Positions 15,355 to 23,982 of a stretch of DNA of 33,810 nucleotides are shown one piece after another. The translations under genes were made by a program, and so were the position numbers. Position 1 is the stretch's first letter, and each line of letters opens with the position of its first letter. Source of the stretch: Cyanobacteria bacterium K_Offshore_surface_m2_239. GTDB taxonomy: Bacteria > Cyanobacteriota > Cyanobacteriia > PCC-6307 > Cyanobiaceae. The stretch is from assembly GCA_016882305.1 (NCBI GenBank), contig VGQX01000017.1:1-33810 (forward strand), given 5' to 3'. The notes under the pieces are model-generated. The model worked only from the letters and a program-made list of their open reading frames with translations. It did no database searches and had not been told where the DNA came from.

Positions 15355-16490
15355 TGGAGCGAGCGATACGTTGACACTTTCGCAGCAGTGAGATATGAGG
15401 AAATGGAAACAAACATCAGGAAACAGGAAAGAAATCCAGTTGTGGCTGCCAAGGGTATGGCCAGGGAAGATCGCAACCAGAAGATCATCATGCAAACAAG
15501 GCCAATCAAAGCCAAAACAAAAGATGCAGCTGATAGCTTAAACAATCGATCCGTGCCCTTATTCAGCCCCAGAAGTTGATCAATCAAGGTGGACACGTGC
15601 CGCCTTGGCAAAGTGAGACGCTGATATATCATTTCGCGTGTCAGTATATAATCAGACAAAATACTCATGGATGCAATTGCACACGAAGCCGCGAAGATCA
15701 TCGTATTCGTTCCAGTAAAAGGAACGCACTGCACAGCATAAAGCAAACTGAGACATACTGCCGCCACAATAAGGAGGAAAGCAACCGGCAAGAGGCTATA
15801 TTTTGGTGAAAAAGACAACATAAATTTTAAATGGCGCCACCCGTCGCGCCAAGTCTTTAAATGAGGTTGTCTCCCAGGTGGATTTGGACGCAGGACTGTA
15901 GGAATTTCAGTAATTCGCAGAGAGAAAAGACTTGATTTAATCACCATTTCCGAGGCGAATTCCATGCCCTTACAGTGGAGGTTGAGCGAATTTATGGTCT
16001 CTCTGCCAAAGCCTCGCAGACCGCAGTGAAAATCACTGATCTTGATCCCAAAGAACAGCCGACCCAGTGCACTCAACACAGGGTTTCCAAGATAGCGATG
16101 AAGAAAGGGCATCGCACCATCGGCAATTGTGCCCTTAAAACGATTCCCCATGACCAAGTCATATCCTTGCTGAAGCTTCGAAACAAAAACCGGAGCCTGG
16201 CTGAAGTCATAGGTGCTGTCGGCATCGCCCATCAACACATAGGTTCCCTGAGCCGCACGGATGCCCTCCAGCAGCGCGGCACCATAACCGCGCTCAGAAA
16301 CGGCAATAACCTTGGCGCCATGAGAAATCGCGATCTCAGGAGATCCATCTGTACTGCCATTGTCGGCAACAATGATTTCATAAGGCGCATTGAGGGCATC
16401 GCCGCCAGCTTGGCAATCAGCGATCACCAAACCCAAAGTGCGTGCCTCATTCAGGCATGGAATCACAAAACTCAAAAGAGGAGATTTCAC
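15336..16490 (-). CDS. Family 2 glycosyltransferase, dolichyl-phosphate mannose synthase-like, membrane-anchored
   Basis: A 384-residue protein. The N-terminal GT-A domain (about 230 residues) has 'LSFVIPCLNEARTLGLVI', 'IIVADNGSTDGSPEIA', a DxD site in 'YVLMGDADSTYDFSQ', and 'FHCGLRGFGRETI', matching polyprenyl-phosphate glycosyltransferases. Four C-terminal membrane helices follow. It likely transfers a sugar from a nucleotide donor to a polyprenyl phosphate at the cytoplasmic face. The start is GTG 16490 in a 4-bp GTGA overlap with the upstream membrane protein, which could use the lipid-linked sugar. That pairing (DPM-like GT2 plus GT-C-like enzyme) is a classic arrangement and supports the function. 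Confidence 0.88.
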   Translation of the reverse strand: MKSPLLSFVIPCLNEARTLGLVIADCQAGGDALNAPYEIIVADNGSTDGSPEIAISHGAKVIAVSERGYGAALLEGIRAAQGTYVLMGDADSTYDFSQAPVFVSKLQQGYDLVMGNRFKGTIADGAMPFLHRYLGNPVLSALGRLFFGIKISDFHCGLRGFGRETINSLNLHCKGMEFASEMVIKSSLFSLRITEIPTVLRPNPPGRQPHLKTWRDGWRHLKFMLSFSPKYSLLPVAFLLIVAAVCLSLLYAVQCVPFTGTNTMIFAASCAIASMSILSDYILTREMIYQRLTLPRRHVSTLIDQLLGLNKGTDRLFKLSAASFVLALIGLVCMMIFWLRSSLAIPLAATTGFLSCFLMFVSISSYLTAAKVSTYRSLHYRSHS

Positions 16491-18190
16491 GTGATGGGCT
16501 TCAAACTCTGGGGAGGAGGACCGATTGCCTTATCAGAGAGTGTCTCTCTGATAAGGCGAGAATAAAAACCTACAGCTATTGGTGCCGCCAAGAGAGTGTA
16601 GGGGGCGCCGGAAAAACTGACCAGACCAATCAGCACATAGATGGCAGAGTGGATCAAGCTACAGCTCAATAGCCAGGCGGCTACCGGATCCAGGCTGGCC
16701 TTCACAAGCTGGCGCTGACGAAAAAGAGTCAACGAGAGCAGCGCCAGCACGAGCAGAAGCCATCTCATAAGAAAGCCAATGATACTGATACCCACGTAAA
16801 GGCGTTGCCAAAACACTTGCTCCGACAAAGGAATCTGCTCTGGGAGTCGGAGCCTTTGTAAGTCCGCAGGCGCCATCGGACCCTTCCATGTGTGTTTGGC
16901 CAGATCAGGGCGTCCAAAGGGAAACAGCTGGGGAACAAAGACTTTGGCAAAAATTGCGGCGGTTTCATGAGCCACCTCCTGTTGCAGATTGACAAATCCC
17001 CAGCGGGTGGGCGGCGTGGAATATCCTGAACTTTGATTCACACATTCGAGGCGCAAACTAGAACTGCAAAGTTGATCCACCTCCCTGTTGAGCTGAGACA
17101 GGGCAGCTTGGAAACGGGCTTCATTTGCAGGTGAAACAAGTTGGTTGGCAATGCTTTTCCGCAAAGCCCACACCAGCCAACCAGAAGCCATGTCTTGACA
17201 AGTGTCAGGGTATTCACGACAACCATAGTCACCATCACTCCAATCAATACCATTCAAGATACGACGCAAGCCCTCAGGCCTGTCTCTCAGTTCTTCTGCT
17301 GCCAAGATAAGTGTACGTTTTTTCACTGAGACGCGAGGGATATACGCCTGATCTCCCCGTTCTCTAAGGGCAGATAACTTAGCAAAGAACCGACTAAATC
17401 CTCCCTCTTCAAAACTGTTGGATAAGGGATAACCGTAGTGTGTTGCATGCAGAGAACGCAGGATAGCTATAGGCAGCAAAGGCACCAGCAGGATCAGGGT
17501 AAACGAAAGAAGAATTGACACTGACGCACGCCTCCAGAGGCGCCATTGTTGCTTGTTTCGAAGAAGCAATGCCGCAAGAACAAGCCAAACAAACATCTCA
17601 GAGACCACAATCAATCGTCCCTCCCTCGTGATCAACAAAAGGCCAACAGCAAAAGCCATCGCCAACATAGGCAGCAGAATTCTGGCCGGCCGCAAAACAT
17701 CGGCGCGAAGCCGGTCCAAGACAAGACTCCCAAGACCAAGTGCAGTCATTTGGATGGGAAGGTAGGTTCCCTCCCGCAAATTGCGGAGACCCAAGGGACC
17801 AAACTGAAAAGGATCAGCCAGCAAAGCCACCAACAAGGCAAGACGTAGCCATGGGCGACCGGGGCGAATCACTGTAAAGGCAAAGACAAGAGAGCCCAGG
17901 AGATAGAGAAGTCGCTTATAAGCGAAGGGGCCGATTCCAAGGTCAGCAGCCCAAGCCACCAAGAGCGAGTGGAGTGGTCCTTTTGCTGTTGTCAGATAAT
18001 CCCAGGGTCCCAACCAGTTACCCTGCTGGATCTGGGAGGACCAGCGGAAAAACAACCCATCATCCACGATCAGCCAGGGCAAGGCAGTGCCAGGCCCAGG
18101 AACGATGAGCAAGAGGTAGACAAGGCAGACAAAGCAGATGAAGAGCTTGGCTGAACCCGGAGATCTCAATGCGCCAAGCGGGAAGGTCAT
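16487..18190 (-). CDS. Polytopic membrane protein, probable GT-C-type glycosyltransferase
   Basis: A 567-residue protein with about ten hydrophobic helices and a soluble central loop (residues about 260-440). The first external loop carries 'IVDDGLFFRW' and later 'TAKGPLHSLLVAW', reminiscent of the acidic motif and K-P-P-L motif of GT-C/GT39-like enzymes that use polyprenyl-phosphate sugars; I do not recognise the precise family. I chose ATG 18190, preceded by GGAGGT 10 bp upstream, over the TTG at 18208. It overlaps the DPM-like GT2 by 4 bp, consistent with a donor-maker/donor-user pair. Confidence 0.75.
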   Translation of the reverse strand: MTFPLGALRSPGSAKLFICFVCLVYLLLIVPGPGTALPWLIVDDGLFFRWSSQIQQGNWLGPWDYLTTAKGPLHSLLVAWAADLGIGPFAYKRLLYLLGSLVFAFTVIRPGRPWLRLALLVALLADPFQFGPLGLRNLREGTYLPIQMTALGLGSLVLDRLRADVLRPARILLPMLAMAFAVGLLLITREGRLIVVSEMFVWLVLAALLLRNKQQWRLWRRASVSILLSFTLILLVPLLPIAILRSLHATHYGYPLSNSFEEGGFSRFFAKLSALRERGDQAYIPRVSVKKRTLILAAEELRDRPEGLRRILNGIDWSDGDYGCREYPDTCQDMASGWLVWALRKSIANQLVSPANEARFQAALSQLNREVDQLCSSSLRLECVNQSSGYSTPPTRWGFVNLQQEVAHETAAIFAKVFVPQLFPFGRPDLAKHTWKGPMAPADLQRLRLPEQIPLSEQVFWQRLYVGISIIGFLMRWLLLVLALLSLTLFRQRQLVKASLDPVAAWLLSCSLIHSAIYVLIGLVSFSGAPYTLLAAPIAVGFYSRLIRETLSDKAIGPPPQSLKPIT

Positions 18191-18200
18191 GCTGCAATCA

Positions 18201-18206
18201 ACCTCC
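18201..18206 (-). promoter_or_regulatory. Ribosome binding site deciding the start at 18190
   Basis: GGAGGT on the minus strand, 10 nt before ATG 18190. It lies inside the ORF-track extension starting at TTG 18208, which argues for the downstream ATG. Confidence 0.6.
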
Positions 18207-18372
18207 AATGAACTATGACAACATAGCAGTTGTTGAGTACAGGATTTAAGATACGTTTCTCACTGGCTGGGTCCCCCGTCTGCGGAGGGGAATTGAACGC
18301 ACGCGCTTGGGGGTGCTCCCCAGGCCGGCGCCCCTTTCTTTCCCGGATCCCTCAGGATTCCACAGGACGTCT

Positions 18373-18397
18373 CTTGCCCGGGAGCCCTCTGGGCAAG
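18373..18397 (-). terminator. Weak hairpin after the intact dedA gene
   Basis: Perfect 7-bp inverted repeat CTTGCCC / GGGCAAG with an 11-nt loop, 20 bp after the dedA stop. No T-run follows, so it may be a processing or attenuating hairpin rather than a terminator. Confidence 0.3.
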
Positions 18398-18417
18398 GCG
18401 TCGCTCTCCGAGGCGAG

Positions 18418-19074
18418 TCAGTGGGTGTTGGCCCGCTTGCGCCAGATGCGCAGGCCCACCCACACCAGGCCGCCAAGAAGAGCCAAGACCAGGAGGACCT
18501 TGATGACCTTGGCCACAGGCGCGATCCAGAGTTCCACGCGGCTGTAGCCCTCACCGAGGAGAAAACCCGCCAGCGTGAGCAGCAGGGTCCAGATGAAGCT
18601 GCCGGCGGTGGTCCAAAGCAAGAAGGGCGCAAGAGGCATCACTTCGATGCCGGCGGGCACCGATATCAAGGTGCGAATCCCGGGGATGAGACGTCCCCAG
18701 AACACCAAGGCGTTGCCATGGCGATTGAACCAGGTGCGGCTGCGATGAAGTTCTTGAGGGCGGATTCCGATCCAGCGGCCATGGCGAGACAGCCAGTGCT
18801 CCAGGCGATCCTCATTCACCAAGCGACCGATTCCGTACCAGGGAAGAGCTCCCAAAACGGTGCCGAGCAGACCCGCTAAGACAACAAACAGCAAAGAGAG
18901 CTTGCCTTGCTGGACGTAGAAACCCCCAAGCGGCATGATCAGTTCGGATGGAATCGGCGGGAACAGATTCTCGAGAAACATGGCCGCGAAGATGGCCCCA
19001 TAACCGGCAACGGGATTGGCTTCCACAGCGTTGCCGATGAACTCAGGGATCTTCTCAACCAGTTCGATGGCCAC
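18418..19074 (-). CDS. DedA-family membrane protein (SNARE-associated/VTT domain)
   Basis: A 218-residue inner-membrane protein with the VTT/DedA pattern: 'GAIFAAMFLENLFPPIPSELIMPLGGF' (re-entrant loop with acidic residue), 'LAGLLGTVLGALPWYGIGR', 'FWGRLIPGIRTLISVPAG' and 'LLLTLAGFLLGEGYSRVE', ending in three basic residues. DedA proteins are implicated in recycling undecaprenyl phosphate and other polar lipids across the membrane, relevant to the lipid-linked glycan genes beside it. The start is GTG 19074. A decayed homologue lies at 13652-14140 beyond the glycosyltransferase block. A 51-codon ORF ends 3 bp upstream and may be co-transcribed. Confidence 0.93.
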   Translation of the reverse strand: MAIELVEKIPEFIGNAVEANPVAGYGAIFAAMFLENLFPPIPSELIMPLGGFYVQQGKLSLLFVVLAGLLGTVLGALPWYGIGRLVNEDRLEHWLSRHGRWIGIRPQELHRSRTWFNRHGNALVFWGRLIPGIRTLISVPAGIEVMPLAPFLLWTTAGSFIWTLLLTLAGFLLGEGYSRVELWIAPVAKVIKVLLVLALLGGLVWVGLRIWRKRANTH

Positions 19075-19077
19075 GGA

Positions 19078-19233
19078 TCAGCGTTCAACGGGCATCAATT
19101 TTTTCACGGGACGAGCGCCGTCGCGATGCTCACGAACCAGCCAGCCATCTGGGCGCGCCCCTGACAGGGCACCAGTCAGGACCCCAGGGAAGACCCAGAT
19201 GGCAGCGTCTGAATCAACGCGTGCATCGACCAT
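19078..19233 (-). CDS. Possible small protein upstream of dedA
   Basis: A 51-codon ORF too short for the ORF track, running from ATG 19233 to a TGA at 19080-19078, 3 bp before the GTG of dedA. The product is polar to basic with a well-formed segment 'DGWLVREHRDGARPVKKLMP' and codon choice like the neighbouring chromosomal genes. I do not recognise it, but the tight spacing suggests a real leading gene of the dedA unit. It could be a chance ORF. Confidence 0.45.
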   Translation of the reverse strand: MVDARVDSDAAIWVFPGVLTGALSGARPDGWLVREHRDGARPVKKLMPVER

Positions 19234-19395
19234 GGCGCCGAACCATGGCGCCAGGCATTTTCAGTGGCCACCGAGTCCGCTGCGGCAAGGCTGGCAGGGA
19301 AGGCGACCAAGCGATTGACGCGCTTATAGTCATGGGAACCGAAGGCGCACTGGACAGTTTTGCCAACGCTTCCCCGCTGACTTTTTCAAGAAAGA

Positions 19396-20290
19396 ATGAC
19401 ACTCCCTTTCGTATCCATAGTCATCTGTTCGCGCAACAGACTCAAGGCTCTTCAGCGATACGCCCTACCATCGATTGCAACGATTGATTATCCAAGCTTT
19501 GAGGTGGTCGTCGTCGACGATGCCTCCACTGATGGCACCTGGGAATTTCTGCAAAACTATCAGTTTCAACAAGTCACACTTCACGTTGTTCACAACAGGA
19601 AAGCCAAGGGACTCTGCAACGCCAGAAATGTTGGGTGTAGCCAACAGCAAGGGGGAAATCATTGCCTTCATTGATGATGACTGCTCCGTCTCAACAACCT
19701 GGATCCATGAGCTCGTGAAGGCATACACGCATGAAAACATCGCCGTTGTTGGAGGAATCAGCCACAAAGGAGACAGCCAGGATATCTACATCAACGACAA
19801 ACACGTCTGGGGGTGCAACATGTCGTTCAGAGCATCGATTTTTAAGCGTTTTCGCTTTGACACTGGCCTGAAGTACTCCCACTACGCGGATGAGACGGAC
19901 CTTATTGGCAGAATCATCTCCCACGGCTATGAACGCGTGGTTGCCAAAAAGGCCGTGGCGAAGCATTACGTGGAAGACGCTGCCTACAGGAAACAGGTTC
20001 CACTAAGCGCCTATCTCAACTATCACTACCTCAGCGCCAAGAAAGGAAATCTGCCCGGCTATTACAACTATGTGATCCGCAATTCCCTGAAACACGTGGC
20101 CCTCGTGGAGTATGGCCTGAATTTCAAAGGCAAACGAAAACCACGCCTGCGGATCTGGGCAGAGGTCTGCTGGAAAGCGGTCTACTACTTGTATGTTCTT
20201 TTCCTGGAAATTCCACTATCCGCGACCATCAGGCATGCTCAGGAAGAACGCCTTTTCAATCGGGGCATGAGAAGTGGCTCGTTGACTTGA
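19396..20290 (+). pseudogene. Frameshifted family 2 glycosyltransferase
   Basis: Two frames together make one GT2 of about 298 residues: 'FVSIVICSRNRLKALQRY', 'FEVVVVDDASTDGTWEFL' and 'KGLCNARNVG' in the first frame, then 'VANSKGEIIAFIDDDCSV' (the DxD site), 'VVGGISHKGDSQ', 'GCNMSFRASIFKRFRF' and 'YADETDLIGRII' in the second. The switch falls at GGG 19633-19635, where removing one G restores 'NARNVGVANSKGE'. Both halves are otherwise intact, so the mutation is recent or is a sequencing error. It lies alone between the dedA unit and ahcY, with AT-rich composition like the glycan island. Confidence 0.9.
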
Positions 20291-20353
20291 ATCTCCACGA
20301 CATTCAGGTCTGCCGCACTGCGCGGGCTCCCTCCACAACCCTTGGCGACCAAC

Positions 20354-20380
20354 AAAAAACCCCGCCTGACGGCAGGGTTT
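20354..20380 (-). terminator. Terminator of ahcY
   Basis: On the minus strand AAACCCTGCC-GTCA-GGCGGGGTTTTTT forms a 10-bp stem with one mismatch and a T-run, about 32 bp after the ahcY stop. It may also slow transcription arriving from the GT2 pseudogene. Confidence 0.85.
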
Positions 20381-20411
20381 GAAGTTGATTCAAACGGCTG
20401 AGAAGCCGGGA

Positions 20412-21854
<1,443 letters not shown>

Positions 21855-21860
21855 GAAAAA

Positions 21861-21867
21861 CTCCTTT
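21861..21867 (-). promoter_or_regulatory. Strong ribosome binding site of ahcY
   Basis: AAAGGAG on the minus strand, 6 nt before ATG 21854; this fixes the ahcY start. Confidence 0.75.
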
Positions 21868-21931
21868 AAGGGATGGCAATATCTGCGAAGACGCCGAGGC
21901 TTCGGGCTCGCTGAACAGGGAATCTACAGGC

Positions 21932-22561
21932 ATGGGTGGGAACAACGCGATCGAGGTGTGCCAACTGAGCGATGCGGACGCCACCTTGGACTTGGGTCGT
22001 CGGCTGGCGAAGCGGCTGCTGGACCAGAGGCTGAGGGAGCGAAGGCCGGATCAACCGTGGACAGGGCCGCCACCGCTGCTGCTGTTGCAGGGGGACCTGG
22101 GCGCGGGCAAGACCTGCCTGGTGCAGGGGCTCGCGCAAGGGCTGGGCATCCTGGAGCCGATCACCAGCCCCACCTTTGCGCTGGCCCACCACTACCGGGG
22201 AGAAACCACCCTGTCCCCTCCCCCCCGCGACCTCGCGCCGACGCGGCCCGCGGCGTCCCCCGCGGCGGATGTGGATCCGAGCGCCGTGATCCGGGTGCCA
22301 ACCGCCCTGGTGCACCTTGATCTCTATCGCCTCGAACAACCAGCCGCCGCCGCCGAACTCTTTGCCCAGGAAGAAGAGGAGGCGCGGGCGCTCGGTGCCG
22401 TGTTGGCGGTGGAGTGGCCGGAGCGGCTCATCGTCCAGCCGGAGCCCTGCTGGCGGGTGGAACTGCGGGAGGTGGGAGCGGGGCGTGAAGCGCGGGTGCG
22501 GGGCTTGGGGTCCTCGCCGCCCCGGGATCTTCAGCCGAGCTCCAAGCAGGCCAGCCCGTAG
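21932..22561 (+). CDS. tsaE: tRNA threonylcarbamoyladenosine biosynthesis ATPase TsaE
   Basis: A 209-residue P-loop protein that works with TsaB and TsaD to make t6A37 in ANN-decoding tRNAs. Seen: 'LLLLQGDLGAGKTCLVQGLAQGLG' (Walker A), 'ITSPTFALAHHY', 'LVHLDLYRLE' (Walker B) and 'LAVEWPERL'. It is longer than the usual 150-160 residues because a Pro/Ala-rich, low-complexity insert of about 35 residues separates 'HHYRGE' from 'LVHLDLYRL', and the N-terminus is extended. It is divergent from ahcY (77-bp gap), and its 3' end overlaps the convergent GNAT gene by 31 bp. Confidence 0.93.
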   Translation: MGGNNAIEVCQLSDADATLDLGRRLAKRLLDQRLRERRPDQPWTGPPPLLLLQGDLGAGKTCLVQGLAQGLGILEPITSPTFALAHHYRGETTLSPPPRDLAPTRPAASPAADVDPSAVIRVPTALVHLDLYRLEQPAAAAELFAQEEEEARALGAVLAVEWPERLIVQPEPCWRVELREVGAGREARVRGLGSSPPRDLQPSSKQASP

Positions 22562-23421
22562 ACCTCCTCCAAGGACGCGGTCGGGACCTCTCCCCGATAC
22601 ATGCGCAGCGTCGAGGAAACGGGCGTGAACCCCAGACTCCTCAGCAGCGGTGGCGCCTGCGCATTGGCGCCCGGTCCATCGATCAACACGACACCCGGAT
22701 GGTTCTGGAGCAACCCCTCCAGCAGAGCGCGAGCTGCGGCGGGATGATCCGCCACGAGGGGACCGACACGCCAACCCTCGCCGCGCTTGAGCAAGCAGGG
22801 CCGGAGGCGCCCGAAACCATGGCAGGCGCCCTGCCGGTCCACGAGGGCATGCACCGTGCCGATCGGCTGGTGAAGCCACTGACGCAGGAAGTGAGGACGC
22901 GGCGTGGGTTCCCGCCGGGCGTCGAAGCGTTGCACCGCCCGTTCCGGGACCGCCTCGCCCTGCACCAGGCACCAGGTGGCTGCCAGGCACGGCCCCGTCT
23001 CCGCCGGCCGGGTTGACGCCCCAGACCCCGGCCTCCGCCAGCGGGTCGTGGGCGAGGCGGGCACAAAGCCCCATCCCGCGTAATCCTCCACCCGATCCGG
23101 CGCGGCCTCCAAGCCGATGGTGGGCAGATCCGACAGATGCTCCAGGGCCTGGCGCCAGAGCTGGATCCCATACCCCTTGCCCCGATGCTCCGGCACCACC
23201 AGAAACAAGCCGATGAAGCCATAAGCCGCGTTGTAGCGCACGCCCGCGATGCATCCCACCGGCTCTGACCCCAGGCATCCCACCCACACCCCCTGGCGAT
23301 CGGTGTGGCGATAGATCTCCACATCGCCCGCCCCTGGAGCAAACCCCTCCCGCCGTGCCCACTCCGTCACGGTGGGGATGTCAGCCGGCGATAGCGGTCG
23401 AATCGTCAGGGATGGAGCCAT
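22531..23421 (-). CDS. GNAT family N-acetyltransferase with second C-terminal acetyltransferase-like half
   Basis: A 296-residue protein. The N-terminal GNAT domain ('LTIRPLSPADIPTVTEWARREGF', 'GFIGLFLVVPEHRGKGYGIQLWRQAL' with the acetyl-CoA loop RGKGYG, 'GLEAAPDRVEDYAGWGFV') is followed by a second, diverged half ending in 'VVLIDGPGANAQAPPLLRSLGFTPVSSTLRMYRG'. This matches the two-part YitH/Acetyltransf_18 layout. The substrate is unknown. It lies 21 bp after the NYN gene on the same strand, so it may be the third gene of that transcript. The 31-bp tail-to-tail overlap with tsaE is unusual but coherent in both frames. Confidence 0.87.
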   Translation of the reverse strand: MAPSLTIRPLSPADIPTVTEWARREGFAPGAGDVEIYRHTDRQGVWVGCLGSEPVGCIAGVRYNAAYGFIGLFLVVPEHRGKGYGIQLWRQALEHLSDLPTIGLEAAPDRVEDYAGWGFVPASPTTRWRRPGSGASTRPAETGPCLAATWCLVQGEAVPERAVQRFDARREPTPRPHFLRQWLHQPIGTVHALVDRQGACHGFGRLRPCLLKRGEGWRVGPLVADHPAAARALLEGLLQNHPGVVLIDGPGANAQAPPLLRSLGFTPVSSTLRMYRGEVPTASLEEVYGLACLELG

Positions 23422-23442
23422 GACACCACTCGTCCAGGCACC

Positions 23443-23982
23443 TCATCCCTCCTTGTCAATCAGGGGATGCAGATCCTCGAGCCAGATCACTTTGTCGGCA
23501 TAGGACTGCAGATCGGGGGAGAGATTATCCTGGGAGCCGCAAATCCAAACCTCCTTTAGACGATCGGATTTGACATAGGAGATGGCATCTTCGAAGTCGC
23601 CATCCCCAGCGGAAAGGATCAAGCGTTCATAGGCCTCCTGAGCGGCCATTTTGACCATGAGTGTGGCGATGCCGACATCCACCCCCTTTTGCACTTCTCG
23701 CACGAATTCCGCCCCACAATGTTTGCAAGTGACGTGCAAGTCCTTTAACCGATAGAGCTGCATACGAATTTTGGGACCGCGAGGAGGAGCTGATTTCAGC
23801 CAGGTGTGGAAGGCATTTTGGGCTTCGGTGGCCGGATCCCGCGTGGAGTTCAGGTAGAAGGCCTCGTGAATGGGAGAGCCATTGAGTCTTTCCAGTTCCA
23901 GCCGCAGCTTGAGGTAGTCAAAGGGGCGCAGACGACCGTGATTGAAGAGATAGGCACCATCAATGATCCAGACGGCTTTCAT
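23443..23982 (-). CDS. NYN-domain (PIN-like) nuclease, LabA/DUF88 family
   Basis: A 179-residue PIN-like protein with acidic metal-binding positions at the expected places: 'VWIIDGAYLFNHG' at the N-terminus, 'KGVDVGIATLMVKMAA' in the middle and 'LILSAGDGDFEDAISYV' toward the end. A 'CKHCG' Cys pair sits in an insert near residue 90 and may bind zinc with another ligand. The family includes cyanobacterial LabA and bacterial Limkain-type RNases; the RNA target is unknown. Its ATG overlaps the upstream oxidoreductase stop by 4 bp (ATGA), implying coupling. Confidence 0.9.
   Translation of the reverse strand: MKAVWIIDGAYLFNHGRLRPFDYLKLRLELERLNGSPIHEAFYLNSTRDPATEAQNAFHTWLKSAPPRGPKIRMQLYRLKDLHVTCKHCGAEFVREVQKGVDVGIATLMVKMAAQEAYERLILSAGDGDFEDAISYVKSDRLKEVWICGSQDNLSPDLQSYADKVIWLEDLHPLIDKEG

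Noticed and set aside
18270-18320. tRNA 3'-end-like stretch (antisense of GTTCAATTCCCCTCCGCA)
   Set aside because: The T-stem does not pair and no D- or anticodon arm is found; at most a remnant, so I do not call an att site.
21855-21931. Possible SAH riboswitch upstream of ahcY
   Set aside because: The gap is only 77 bp, shared with tsaE, and shows no conserved SAH-aptamer structure; only a strong RBS is clear.
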